The translations under genes and the position numbers were made by a program. A stretch of DNA of 64,000 nucleotides, taken from positions 1,054,001 to 1,118,000 of the forward strand of contig CAWAMN010000001.1 in assembly GCA_963783235.1 (NCBI GenBank), read 5' to 3'. Below, one piece after another: positions 9,795 to 18,423 of this stretch. The notes beneath the pieces are model-generated. The model ran no database searches and was not told the DNA's origin. It saw nothing but the letters and a program-made list of their open reading frames with translations. This DNA is from Thiohalomonas sp963783235 (GTDB lineage Bacteria; Pseudomonadota; Gammaproteobacteria; Thiohalomonadales; Thiohalomonadaceae). The first letter of the stretch is position 1. Each line of letters starts with the position of its first letter.

Positions 9795-11836
9795 GGTGCC
9801 CCGCTCTCCCCGACGGCTTTGGTCGGGGCTACGCCTTCGACTTCTGTTGGAGCGGCTTCCGAATCGGACGCTGATGGAACCTCGCTCGCCGGAACGTCGG
9901 TGGACCCGGAATGCCCTTCCGTGCCTCCCGCACGCTGACGAGCCGCTTCGGCTTGAATTTTGGCCGTCTCCTTTTCCGCTTGAGCCTTGGTCGCCCGGTC
10001 GTAGCTGTCAGCCATGGCAAACCGCGCCTTGACCTGGAATTCCTCGAGACGCGTACGCCGCCGTTCGAGTTCATTCACCGCCATGGTTTCGAGCATGTGT
10101 CCTTGTCTTGCCATCAGTACCTGAACCCGTTCCCGGGCGCGGCGCACATGGGCCCTTTGCTGCCGAATGCTTCCCTCATACCCTTGGTAGCTTTGCCGGG
10201 CGGCCTGCCTCGTACGCACGAAAGACGTGTATTGTGCCTCCAGCTTTTCCACGACCTGGTTCAACTCTCGCAAGTGCTTATGTGCTTCCGTCAGTCGCTG
10301 GTCGTACTCGGTCTGTATCTGCCAGTGCAAAACCCCCTTGATGCGCCGAATACGGTCACGAAGCCGGCGATTCCCGTTCCTGGCCAACTGCTTCTCAATA
10401 ACGGAGAGCGTTTTTTTCGCCACACGCTCCTGAGCGGTTGCCAGGAATTCGGGCCGGGGTGCAATCAGCATTGCCTGCAGCCGCTGTTCGAGGCGGTCGC
10501 GCTGTTCGATTCGGAGCCGCATCCGCGAATCGAGCTGCCGGAATTCTGCATCGACTCCGGGCAGCAGCGGTTCGTAATAGCTGCGGCGTACGGCGATAAG
10601 TTCCTCGTATGCGTCAAGGCTCTCTTCCCAGACCGAAAGGCGCTTTCGAAGGTCCTCTAGATCAAGGTAGTTCTTCAGTGATTCCTGGAAATTGTGGGAT
10701 GCCATCAGCTGCATCAGGTAGAAGGTCTCCGGCGCCTCAGGCAGTTTTCGCAGCTTGATCACCCAGTTGCTGTCCTGCTTCAGCTCCTCCCGAACCAGTG
10801 CCTTGAGAAATTTGCCCTCCCGAATGCTTTTAATCGACACATCGAGCTTGTCGATTTCGCCTCCGAAAGCCTCCAGAGCCCGGCCGTATCCCAAGGCCGC
10901 CTTGCCGTAAACACCTAACTTTCCATAGGCGTACGGAACCGCAAGCAAGGCCTCTTGCACGGACTTGTCCGTGACGTCTCTTTTCGCAAGGAGCGTCCAC
11001 GGGACCAGCGCACGCTGATAGCGCTCAGCCGATACATCGGCCCAGCCCGACCCGAGGAGTGCCCGATTTGAGAAGGGGCCTTTCAGGCGTACGCGATCAA
11101 GAAAGCGCTTCGCCGCTTCGGGCCGATCACCTTCGAGCAGCTTGCTTCCGAGCACCAGGTTCGCCTTGTCCCGGATAGCCACGGTACTTCGGCGGTTTCC
11201 ATGTATCTGGCCCGCTTGGTCGAGCGAGTGAATTCCCTCGTCCTCCCTGCCATCACGAAGGAGGGCAATGCCCTTGTTGTACTTGGCAAATCCCGCATAA
11301 GCGACAGCATTCTGCAAAGGGTCAAGAATTTGCGCCGCCTCGGCGAACCGTCCGACCGCGATGTAGACCTGTGCCCTGAGAAAGGCCAGATCATCCCGCA
11401 GCTTTTCCGGGATCCCTCCCTGGATACGATCAAGGGCGTGAAGCGCATTGACGGGCTGGTTCTTCTGGAAATAGATACGCGCCAGCCGGTAGGCGGCTTC
11501 GTTGCGGACAGCATCATCGACAGCGCCCTCGAGTACGGCCTCAACGGCCCGTCCGGCACGTTGATGCATGCGGTACGACAGTTCAAAATCCCCTACCGAA
11601 AACTCGGCCTGATCGATATGAAAATGGAAGCTGTCCAGTTCCGGATCATCCAGCCCGTAGTACTGCCCCATTTCCGTATCCAGCCGGGCTATGGCATCGA
11701 AGTAATCTCCTTGATAAGCGTGATAAAACGCTTCACCGAAAAAGAGATCCCTCAGATCGCCGGATGCCGGCGCCTCCGCCGCCAATGACGACGTGAGGTA
11801 ACCGATCCCGAGAAGGCAAACGATCCGGCGCAACAT
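9791..11836 (-). CDS. Exported TPR and coiled-coil protein (681 aa)
   Basis: Starts two codons after the upstream gene. It has a signal peptide with probable cleavage after SSLAA near residue 20. Residues 40-400 contain TPR-like pairs (AAYRLARIYFQKNQPVNALHAL region). Residues 400-640 are charged, heptad-rich helices typical of a coiled coil, and the tail is rich in Ala, Ser and Glu. It overlaps the 1026-aa gene by 4 bases. Predicted periplasmic structural part of the same complex; no enzyme signature. Confidence 0.75.
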   Translation of the reverse strand: MLRRIVCLLGIGYLTSSLAAEAPASGDLRDLFFGEAFYHAYQGDYFDAIARLDTEMGQYYGLDDPELDSFHFHIDQAEFSVGDFELSYRMHQRAGRAVEAVLEGAVDDAVRNEAAYRLARIYFQKNQPVNALHALDRIQGGIPEKLRDDLAFLRAQVYIAVGRFAEAAQILDPLQNAVAYAGFAKYNKGIALLRDGREDEGIHSLDQAGQIHGNRRSTVAIRDKANLVLGSKLLEGDRPEAAKRFLDRVRLKGPFSNRALLGSGWADVSAERYQRALVPWTLLAKRDVTDKSVQEALLAVPYAYGKLGVYGKAALGYGRALEAFGGEIDKLDVSIKSIREGKFLKALVREELKQDSNWVIKLRKLPEAPETFYLMQLMASHNFQESLKNYLDLEDLRKRLSVWEESLDAYEELIAVRRSYYEPLLPGVDAEFRQLDSRMRLRIEQRDRLEQRLQAMLIAPRPEFLATAQERVAKKTLSVIEKQLARNGNRRLRDRIRRIKGVLHWQIQTEYDQRLTEAHKHLRELNQVVEKLEAQYTSFVRTRQAARQSYQGYEGSIRQQRAHVRRARERVQVLMARQGHMLETMAVNELERRRTRLEEFQVKARFAMADSYDRATKAQAEKETAKIQAEAARQRAGGTEGHSGSTDVPASEVPSASDSEAAPTEVEGVAPTKAVGESGAP

Positions 11837-11839
11837 GCG

Positions 11840-12370
11840 CTACCACTCGTTCTTGCTGATGCTTTCTGCATTCACGCCCGGTCCCGACAGAACCAGTTCA
11901 ACCAGTTCCGGACCAACCTCCTTTTGGATTTTGAATTCGGCACTGTGGCGGTATTCTCCCCCGCTTTTCGATTTTCCGACCATGGTGACCCGCAGATCGT
12001 GTTCACCTGTTCGGATATTGCCGGTATGCAGGCGTTGAACCCCCCCTTGCTGCAGTGCTTCAAGCTCCTTGAAGGTATAGAGATGATTGGCAACGACTTT
12101 GCGGTCTATCGCGACCTCTACGGCATCGAGCCGAAAGTCATCACCTTTCGCAAGGGAGACAAAGAGGGACAGCTGGGTGTTCGACGGATACAGCAGTTTT
12201 TCTTCAAGCCGGTTCAGTGCAGCCGCGATCCCGAGCGCTTCGGATTTAATCTCCTGCACCTGTTCATCGAGTCCCTTAATCTCCTCCCTGGATACCTCTT
12301 CGGCCAGACCGGCAGCGGGCAGCCCTGCAAGCAAGGCGCAGATGATCCCCGTTCGAAAAAACTTCCGCAT
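11840..12370 (-). CDS. Exported protein of unknown function, first gene of the ExbB/AgmX operon
   Basis: 176 aa. Signal peptide with likely cleavage at GLAEE near residue 23. A short coiled coil (residues 28-60) follows, then a beta-rich domain (LYTFKELEALQQGGVQRL, EHDLRVTMVGKS). It ends four bases before the next gene, so it leads the operon. Genes of this size and shape accompany ExbB/ExbD/AgmX-TPR clusters, which supports a role in the same envelope complex. No domain name can be given from sequence alone. Confidence 0.7.
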   Translation of the reverse strand: MRKFFRTGIICALLAGLPAAGLAEEVSREEIKGLDEQVQEIKSEALGIAAALNRLEEKLLYPSNTQLSLFVSLAKGDDFRLDAVEVAIDRKVVANHLYTFKELEALQQGGVQRLHTGNIRTGEHDLRVTMVGKSKSGGEYRHSAEFKIQKEVGPELVELVLSGPGVNAESISKNEW

Positions 12371-12796
12371 AGAAACAATTTCCCGATTTCGCTTTTCTCC
12401 TGTGCGGTAAATTTAGGGTGTATTCCCTGTTAGTTCTTTCGATTCAGCCGCATTTTGCGCATTTCCCAGGCTTCCTTTTCCTAACGCCAAACGATTCTTC
12501 TAACCCATTGAAACGCGCTGATATTATGGACATCAGGTCCAGTGCGGCAATATTTAGGGTTAGCGAATCTTCAGACTTGTGGGCTCGTTCACACCATTGG
12601 CACATCGATACGTCTGCCGGGGTGAGAAACCGCTGCTGCATATCGGTGCCCCGGCAGGAGGGGTCCAGGAATGTCGGAGGCGCCGCTCGACCGCGGCGTT
12701 TAGGGGGAATGTTCCCCGCGGGAGCAGACTGTCGAAAGGGCTTCCATCGGCTCTTATGCGGCCGAGGGTCCGTAGGAACTGTCAAACGACATCAGC

Positions 12797-12882
12797 CTAA
12801 TGCTTGTTCCGAATTCGTATCCACCCCGGTAGGAGCGGCGCGTCGCCGCGATAGGGTCGGCATTCGCCCCGGCGCGCGAATG
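12797..12882 (+). repeat. Partial copy of the TAAATA-ended REP-like element
   Basis: Matches the left end and core of the complete copies at 62861-63007 and 63843-63988: a diverged terminus, then TTCGTATCCACC, then GGTAGGAGCGGCGCGTCGCC and ATAGGGTCGGCA. Similarity stops at about CGCCCCGGCGCG, so the right half is missing or replaced. It lies next to the RAYT remnant, as REP/REPIN sequences often do. Confidence 0.7.
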
Positions 12883-12915
12883 ACCGGGTTCAGTTCCAAC
12901 ATTCGCACAATCAAT

Positions 12916-13050
12916 CCTCGGCGGCCTCAGGTGCCGCACCGCTCGCCCAACGGTCACAGCATGAACGCCGAAGAAATCGCCTATTTCTCTCATGGTGTAT
13001 GCGCCGGAAAGATAGGCGCGGGCCATCGCCTGGTCGCGAATCGGGAATTG
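12916..13050 (-). pseudogene. C-terminal remnant of a REP-associated tyrosine transposase (RAYT)
   Basis: About 45 codons encode a helix-turn-helix tail, AMARAYLSGAYTMREIGDFF followed by GVHAVTVGRAVR. This resembles the C-terminal DNA-binding tail found in many IS200-like RAYT proteins. An in-frame stop lies upstream, and no catalytic HUH domain is found. It is therefore a relic rather than a gene. The adjacent REP-like repeat supports the assignment. Confidence 0.6.
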
Positions 13051-13429
13051 GTGGCGGCAGGTGGAAAATCTGCAACTACCGGCTCGCTAGAAGTCCTTTT
13101 CCGAACCGAAGCAGACTTGGCGATTATTCCCTCGTTGAATCAGATGAACTGGAATACCCGGCAAGCAAACTCTTGGCAATCGCGCCATTGTCTTTCCCTG
13201 ACCTGCTCTTGACTTCCACTATCTAACGAGAGCCGGTGTGAGCAGGAAAGTTTTTCATCTGACCCCGAACTCACATTTTCTGGTTAACGAAAGACCAGCT
13301 CCATGTCCAATTGCGACACGTAGCGCCTTGGGACTCGATAAACTGTTTTCTATTCATCGGAACTCAGCATGCTCCCACATAACGCTTCCGCTCACTCGAT
13401 CGGTTCCAGCTCCTAGTTAAATTCTCTGC

Positions 13430-13885
13430 TCAGGATATGAGCTGCTTGACCAGATCTTGCACAACCTTATACTTGCCGTCCTTCAGGGCGGAGTGGAGCT
13501 TGGTGCCAATGCTTTCTTTCTCCTCTAAATAGGATCTACCCAACACACCTAGCCCCTTGGAGGTCAGCCTGCACGCATAGAAGGTCCGCTGGGAGTCACC
13601 ATGCTTTGGCTCATGGCACGTGATGATGTCTTCCGCGATCATGTAGTAGATGGTGTTGCGGTAAATCTCCAGGTGCGGCTTAACGGGATTTTCGTCAACC
13701 GTGTGCCCCGCATGCCATGACTTCATCTCATCATCAAAATTCTTTAGCTGGCGCGTCCGCCGCTCCGGTTTGAGGTACAAGATGTCCAAGTCGGTCGGGT
13801 TCGGAAATGACTGGTAGAGAATATCGAGAATTACTGCGGCGCAGTTCTTGAACACTTTTATGTTATCCGGTTCATCTACTGCCAT
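13430..13885 (-). CDS. Hypothetical protein, possible winged-helix regulator
   Basis: 151 aa. The ATG at 13885 is chosen because AGGAGG lies six bases upstream; an earlier in-frame ATG at 13960 has no such site. The middle (YRNTIYYMIAEDIITCHEPK) and later part (YACRLTSKGLGVLG) show the pattern of a winged-helix fold: a helix, a recognition helix, then a beta wing ending in LTSKG. This is inferred from pattern only. It stands alone in an accessory region with no partner gene. I do not recognise the family. Confidence 0.6.
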   Translation of the reverse strand: MAVDEPDNIKVFKNCAAVILDILYQSFPNPTDLDILYLKPERRTRQLKNFDDEMKSWHAGHTVDENPVKPHLEIYRNTIYYMIAEDIITCHEPKHGDSQRTFYACRLTSKGLGVLGRSYLEEKESIGTKLHSALKDGKYKVVQDLVKQLIS

Positions 13886-14339
13886 CTGATCCTCCTGTGA
13901 ATCTAACAGTTGAATACACCGAATCAGTCGATTTTGAGATATCTGGATTTTTCGTAGCAAAGCAACGAGCCTGGGGAAGGTTTGCGTTAGGCATTGATTT
14001 ACTAGGCAAACCTGCGCAGACGCGGGAACTCGTCTCGTGATATCTCGAACTTGGGGTAACCATACACTTTACTAAGATAACAACGAAGACGCGGAAACCT
14101 GCGCTCGGTTCATCTGGCGCGCGCGTGGTGAAAAAGGGAGCAATTTTTCAGCCATTTCCATGCCGAGTTCTTCCAAAGAGATTGAGCTATTACTACCACG
14201 ATCCCGGAGGGAATTAAACGCCTGGCAAGGAGCGTCGCAACAGGGGCCCGGCCATCTTCGGGAGCAATCGGCAGATAGCGGGGAGTCTGTATCTCCGGGA
14301 AGCGCCTACAGTACGGACGTATGGGGTGCCGACCGGGAC
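13886..14339. other. Intergenic region upstream of IS copy 1
   Basis: No supported gene. A frame starting at 14160 would, with the IS removed, read 85-90 codons across the insertion site, but its composition and lack of a ribosome-binding site make it doubtful. The target duplication GACCGGGAC lies at 14331-14339. Confidence 0.4.
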
Positions 14340-15677
14340 CTCAGCCATCCCCTCATTTTCAGACGACAAAAAAGACTTGGGATAACGCGCGGTGCGCCTG
14401 AATCTTTTCGACAAATGCTTCCATGATCGGAACCAGCCATTGCTCGCGCATTCGCGGCATCAGGTCATAGACCATCTGGCCCTGCCGGAACAGCGAATGG
14501 GTGCGGCGCTTGACCGTGTTCGCCTTCAAGTAGCGGTCGTATCCGACCTGCTCGCAGGCGGCACCCAGCAGCGTCAGCAAGACAACGGCAAAGGCACTCA
14601 CCAAAAAGAGCCGGTCGCGACGGGCCGGGCTCTTTGTGTGGATCGCATCCATTCCCAGACCAAAGCGCATGTCTTTGGTGTCCCGGAAATAGGTCTCGAT
14701 ACTCCAACGCTTGGCATAGTATCGCTTCAGTTGCGCAGCCGAAGCCTCCGGGTCACTGGCAGCCAGACACCAGCTCTCTTTCATGGCCTTCTCCTGAAGA
14801 CACACAATAGTGGGCACCGGAAAGCCTTTGCCGGTGAGCTTGGCATTGCGCAGAGTCCGGGCGCGCCCACCTCGCCCAACCCACTGGGCAGCCGTGCGCT
14901 TTTCCCCTTTGGCGTCGGTCACCGTGACATTGCCCCGAAGCCGAACGATGTAGCCAAAGTCCCAACTGTCGCGCATGATCTCGAACAAAGACGTGTCCAT
15001 GAAACCGCGGTCCGCGATAACCGTCACTGCCACCCCTTCGGGCAACGTATCCCGCAACCGTGTCAGAACACTGTCCTCGAAGTGGTTGCGGTTGTCTTTC
15101 AACTCCGACTTGCGCACCGTGCGCCAGACCAGCGGGATCGCTCGGCCGTGACTGGTCAAAAGGTTCAGCGCAATGGTGGATTGCTTGTCCCGGTCGAAGT
15201 CCGTCCAGTCCAATGCCACGGCGATTTCTTTTCGCTCGCTGACCACGTACGGCACCCAATAGGCGAAATAGCTCCAGACGTCGATCTTGGCGTTGCCCAG
15301 CAACCGATCGACCTGTTTGACTGTGTGTTTCGGATCCAACCCACACACGTGGGCAAGCCCTTGGCCAATCGCCGACACCGCCAGCGAACCCGCGGCCAGT
15401 ACCCCCGTCGTTGCATTGGCCAGCGAAAGGATGCGTTTGGCATGGATATCTTCGTCAAAGACGTCGCCCAAGAATTTCTGGATGTCGTTTCGGTCGAATC
15501 CTTCGCGCATCGTCGCGTTCATGGCTGGCCTCTGGCTGAAAAAGTTTCCCGCCTAGCTTGCCAGAGAAAACATGGTTCGGGGATCGAATCTCTTTATGCG
15601 GCGATCGAGCCATTTACTAACGAACGATCTGTCCTCTTCTTGCTGCGAATGGCATAGAAAATGAGGGGATCCTTGAG
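14340..15677 (-). mobile_element. IS4-family insertion sequence, copy 1 (1338 bp)
   Basis: Complete element. Its ends share the inverted repeat ATCCCCTCATTTTC, preceded by CTCAGCC on one side and (reverse complement) CTCAAGG on the other, giving about 21-bp imperfect terminal repeats. It is flanked by a perfect 9-bp target duplication GACCGGGAC at 14331-14339 and 15678-15686. It has the same length as copy 2 at 18424-19761 and lies in the opposite orientation. Confidence 0.95.
14359..15522 (-). CDS. IS4-family transposase (copy 1)
   Basis: 387 aa DDE transposase. The first Asp is in VALDWTDFD and the second in VIADRGFMD. The Glu is in YAKRWSIETYFRDTK, which is the Y-2-R-3-E-6-K signature of the IS4 group. 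The frame is intact and occupies most of the 1338-bp element. It differs from copy 2 by a few substitutions (FEIMRD versus FETMRD, VGRGG versus VGQGG, ASDPE versus ASEPE), so the copies have diverged slightly but both look functional. A 421-codon antisense frame is a compositional shadow. Confidence 0.95.
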   Translation of the reverse strand: MNATMREGFDRNDIQKFLGDVFDEDIHAKRILSLANATTGVLAAGSLAVSAIGQGLAHVCGLDPKHTVKQVDRLLGNAKIDVWSYFAYWVPYVVSERKEIAVALDWTDFDRDKQSTIALNLLTSHGRAIPLVWRTVRKSELKDNRNHFEDSVLTRLRDTLPEGVAVTVIADRGFMDTSLFEIMRDSWDFGYIVRLRGNVTVTDAKGEKRTAAQWVGRGGRARTLRNAKLTGKGFPVPTIVCLQEKAMKESWCLAASDPEASAAQLKRYYAKRWSIETYFRDTKDMRFGLGMDAIHTKSPARRDRLFLVSAFAVVLLTLLGAACEQVGYDRYLKANTVKRRTHSLFRQGQMVYDLMPRMREQWLVPIMEAFVEKIQAHRALSQVFFVV

Positions 15678-15686
15678 GACCGGGAC

Positions 15687-16035
15687 ACAACAGAGTACTA
15701 CCGTTTCTGTTGTCTCAACGGCGGGTGTTCCAACGCAACCAGCCGTTCAGCGAACTACCCTTAAGCGGCGGCTTCTGGCCGGATTCTGCCAGCGCGGTTT
15801 GGATTTTCGCTTTCGCGGGAATGGCAGGTAGAAGCCAACTTGTGACCGGCGCCCGCTCGTATAGACTCAGCGGGGGTGCCGGTATATGATTACTTGAGGT
15901 GCCCACCTTACTTGCACACGAGTAAAAAAAGGCGATTGCTTCACTGTCACTGAAAACCTCTCTTTCAGCCTCGTCGTCGGGGACTTAAACGTGTGCGCCT
16001 GACCCGAATCGGCGTGGCGTTGAGGAAAGGTTGTC
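15687..16035. other. Intergenic region downstream of IS copy 1
   Basis: No gene supported. Around 15800-15825 there is a stretch like the common intergenic palindrome CGCTTTCGCGGGAATG. The end of the region carries AGGAAAGG, a good ribosome-binding site for the Sel1-type reading frame at 16036. Confidence 0.4.
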
Positions 16036-17148
16036 ATGACAATCAAAGAACTCGCGTACTCCGCGCAGCAATACCTTCAGACCAGCACTAGCGTCTCTTT
16101 CAAGAGAGCCCACATATACGAGCTGTTGGTAGCTTCCTTCGGCTTCAACTCTTACGCCGCATTTTGCGTCGATAGCATCCTTACTGAGATTAGGTTGAGC
16201 GACAAACCCGTAGCACCGCAAAGCGCGGTCCTCACGCGGCGCTACATCGAGCTTGGCTATCAGCCAGAAACGGATTCTGGCGTCGTCGGCGCTGCAGTCT
16301 TTCCTGGTAGACCGCCAGATCGGTGTCGCGAGCATAACGTCATTAGTCAGACAGCTGAGAGGGGAATCCCCCCGCCTGAACGAAGACCTCGTATACGACC
16401 AAGAGGAACTATCCGATTCTGCTGACGAGGGTGGGCTCGGACCGCTCTTAATGGAAGGGCTGGAAGCAGCCGCCCGCAAGGGCAATGCCCTGGCTCATTA
16501 CGCATTGGCGCTGTTCCACGCCCCTGACGATAGAAGACGAAGACTCGGAACGCTGGGATCTCCTACTGGTACTCACAAGGGCAGAAAGGGCGTGTTCTTA
16601 CGGGTGTGGAGCAGGAATGGGCCGCATCATACGAGGCTTATCTCAATCAAGCCGAAAGGTACGCGCACCATCTCCGTGAGGCTGGTCGACTGGGCAATCA
16701 GCATGCACTTCTCGACCTAGCGGAACGGTTTAACGACCCATCCTTCTTCGAGCAGCCGCTTAATGATGCTGGTGCAGACCCCGCGAAAATTGCCGCTATC
16801 GCAGAACGCATGGGGCGTGCCGCTGATGCCAAGCATTGGCTGACCGTTGCTGCCGAGAATGGAGACACGGATGCCATGCTCCAGCTCATTGAGGAACACG
16901 AGCAAGGTGACCTGCTCCGGTGCTGGACGTGGGTGTACCTTTCGCAGCTGGTTGGAACGGATCTAGCTCAGGGCGCCCATTATGCGATCGCCGAGGACGG
17001 TTCCTTATACGACTTCGATGTAGGTGGGCCAGCCTATGTAGCAGGTCGCGACGGGGTAGATCTTGAGCCACTTAGTGCGGAGCAAGAGGCCACTGCCAGG
17101 CTTGCCGCGCAGAATCTGTTTGAGGAGATCCAACGGAAGGCAAGGTAA
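16036..17148 (+). pseudogene. Sel1-repeat type protein, disrupted by three frameshifts
   Basis: Homologous-looking segments run through different frames. Frame 1 runs from 16036 to about 16265 (MTIKELAYSAQQYLQ, RAHIYELLVASFGFNSY), then frame 2 to about 16525 (GLEAAARKGNALAHYALALF). A short piece in frame 3 follows to about 16560 (IEDEDSERWD), then frame 1 again to 17148 (GRLGNQHALLDLAERFN, LTVAAENGDTDAMLQLIEE). Joined, it would be about 369 aa. Sel1-like helical repeats usually mediate protein contacts, and similar N-termini occur in uncharacterised Pseudomonas proteins. It lies between the two IS copies. Either decayed or affected by base-call errors. Confidence 0.75.
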
Positions 17149-17433
17149 GGCAACTGCCCTTATCATGATTCTCCCAGGGGGTGCGGAAACTCGCCCCCCA
17201 AAGACCTCTTGCCGGAAACTTACTACTATACAAATGCACTAAATTGATAACCCCGTCTATGGGGCGGCGCAGCCGGATCAGACAGATACCGACCCAAAGC
17301 GGTCGTCAAAATCTTGTTTTGCCGATGTCAGCTGATAGCTAAAGAGCTGCCATTCGCTTGGATTTTCGGGCAACGCTCGCCCGGTAAAAATCCACACCGA
17401 GAAATGGCTTACCATCGGCAAGCACTTTTACTG

Positions 17434-17829
17434 CTACACCCCCACCAAAGACGCCCCGCCCGGCACGCCCAACCTCCCGGTCACGGTGCCGTGAAGATCC
17501 AGATGCGGGGCCGTTGGTTGGATGCGGCTGGGTTTGCGATCGGACCCGGGCGGTTGGTCCTTGAACTCAGGACCAATACATTTTCTAAATTTTTCATTTG
17601 CAGCCAGCACACATTCCATATCGACAACAGTTGAACAACATTTCAGACCCAGCGGATCGATGTGCAACACCGGATTGCTGGCAGCATAAAGGTAGGTATT
17701 AAGCTCACCCTCGAGCCCGATGGGGTCCGACTCAACGTACCTTCCCGTGCTCGGATCATAGTCCCGGAAGTAGTTGTAATGTAAGCCGGTCTCCTGATCA
17801 AAATACTGTCCCGGAACTCCCCAAACACG
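17434..17829 (-). pseudogene. Orphan Rhs tip fragment
   Basis: The frame begins inside the conserved Rhs core end (PGQYFDQETGLHYNYFRDYD, then VESDPIGLEG and HIDPLGL), matching the corresponding part of the complete Rhs C-half upstream. It then enters a different C-terminal sequence (KCCSTVVDMECVLAANEKF). It starts five bases after the immunity gene stop and has no own start or ribosome-binding site. Displaced tips of this kind are known behind rhs genes as silent toxin cassettes. The toxin part is short (about 75 residues) and may be truncated; no matching immunity gene was seen. Confidence 0.75.
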
Positions 17830-17833
17830 CTTG

Positions 17834-18151
17834 TCACTTCTTTCTAAATAGAAAATACCAAAAAGCTGGAACAGCAAATATGTTTCCTAACAGAAGAATT
17901 GTAATCCACAACGATTTCTTCCCCTCTAAGCCAGGATCACCAGATCTGTATGTATAACTCGCAAAGTAGTAAATCATCGCAAGTACAAATGCGGCACTTA
18001 CCAAGCGGACAAACTGCCCAACCTCAGAAACAACCCGCCGGTCCAATCCAATTCCATAAAATAATGGCTCAAACAAGAACATCAACACCAGAATGAGCGG
18101 GGGAACTAAGCTAAGCGTCGCTATTATAATTTTTTGTAGTCGTCCCATCAT
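17834..18151 (-). CDS. Putative immunity protein, three membrane segments
   Basis: 105 aa from the ATG that overlaps the stop of the Rhs toxin tip (ATGA), with AAGGTG just upstream. Predicted membrane helices lie near residues 7-32 (LSLVPPLILVLMFLFEPLFY), 45-68 (LVSAAFVLAMIYYFASY) and 78-100 (LWITILLLGNIFAVPAFWYF), with a basic C-terminus. The AT-rich composition contrasts with the GC-rich Rhs core. Position directly after an rhs toxin tip is the standard place for the cognate immunity gene. A membrane protein suggests a toxin that acts in the inner membrane. Assignment is by context. Confidence 0.65.
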   Translation of the reverse strand: MMGRLQKIIIATLSLVPPLILVLMFLFEPLFYGIGLDRRVVSEVGQFVRLVSAAFVLAMIYYFASYTYRSGDPGLEGKKSLWITILLLGNIFAVPAFWYFLFRKK

Positions 18152-18423
18152 TTCACCTTGCATCCACACGGCTCAATGCTGAAGCTGACCACTTCAGCAA
18201 GTCCCGCTATTCCAAATTGGATTCCTAAATCTAAGCCACCAGCAGCGTCCACCTTAGTGGAAACGGCTTCACCTATGTAAATGTTCGTTTTACTGAGACC
18301 AACAGGTCCAATTTGCCCACCAATAGAATCGACGGTGAATCTTCCCCAGAAGACAATCTGATTAGCTCTGATTTTTCCATCCTCAAACTCAACTTTCCCC
18401 CTAGTCTGAGTCATCGGCGCCCC
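18148..18423 (-). pseudogene. Severed C-terminal toxin tip of the Rhs protein
   Basis: This frame (MTQTRGKVEFEDGKIRANQ onward, ending CGCKVK) was the C-terminus of the Rhs protein now truncated at 19675. Deleting IS copy 2 and one 9-bp target duplicate joins ...GSLGIGAP in frame to MTQTRGKV. The restored tip after DPRGL would be about 140 residues, Gly-rich and with hydrophobic beta-like stretches (GLDLGIQFGIAGLAEVV). No nuclease or deaminase motif was seen. Now it has no start signal of its own apart from a fortuitous ATG. Confidence 0.85.

Larger units (their letters stand above)
12371..13429. other. Gene-poor 1.06-kb region with repeat and transposase remnants
   Basis: Frames here are short, Arg/Pro/Ser-rich and unconvincing. 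The region carries the operon promoter area just upstream of 12370, a left-half copy of the TAAATA-type repeat (12797-12882) and a RAYT C-terminal remnant (12916-13050). Nothing recognisable was seen in 13080-13429. Confidence 0.5.

Noticed and set aside
12418..13212. 264-codon plus-strand frame
   Set aside because: Runs across the REP-like repeat and RAYT relic in the opposite sense, with unlikely composition.
14160..14339. Small gene interrupted by IS copy 1
   Set aside because: Restoring the site gives an 85-90 codon frame but there is no ribosome-binding site or recognisable sequence.
14392..15657. 421-codon frame antisense to the IS4 transposase (also at 18444-19709)
   Set aside because: It follows exactly the transposase in reverse, varies with it between copies and has His/Arg/Pro-rich composition; a GC-driven shadow.
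17398..17494. Plus-strand frame ending GTPNLPVTVP before 17494, looking like the end of a gene
   Set aside because: No start or upstream coding continuity was found and it overlaps the tail of the orphan Rhs tip; could be a relic but not supportable.
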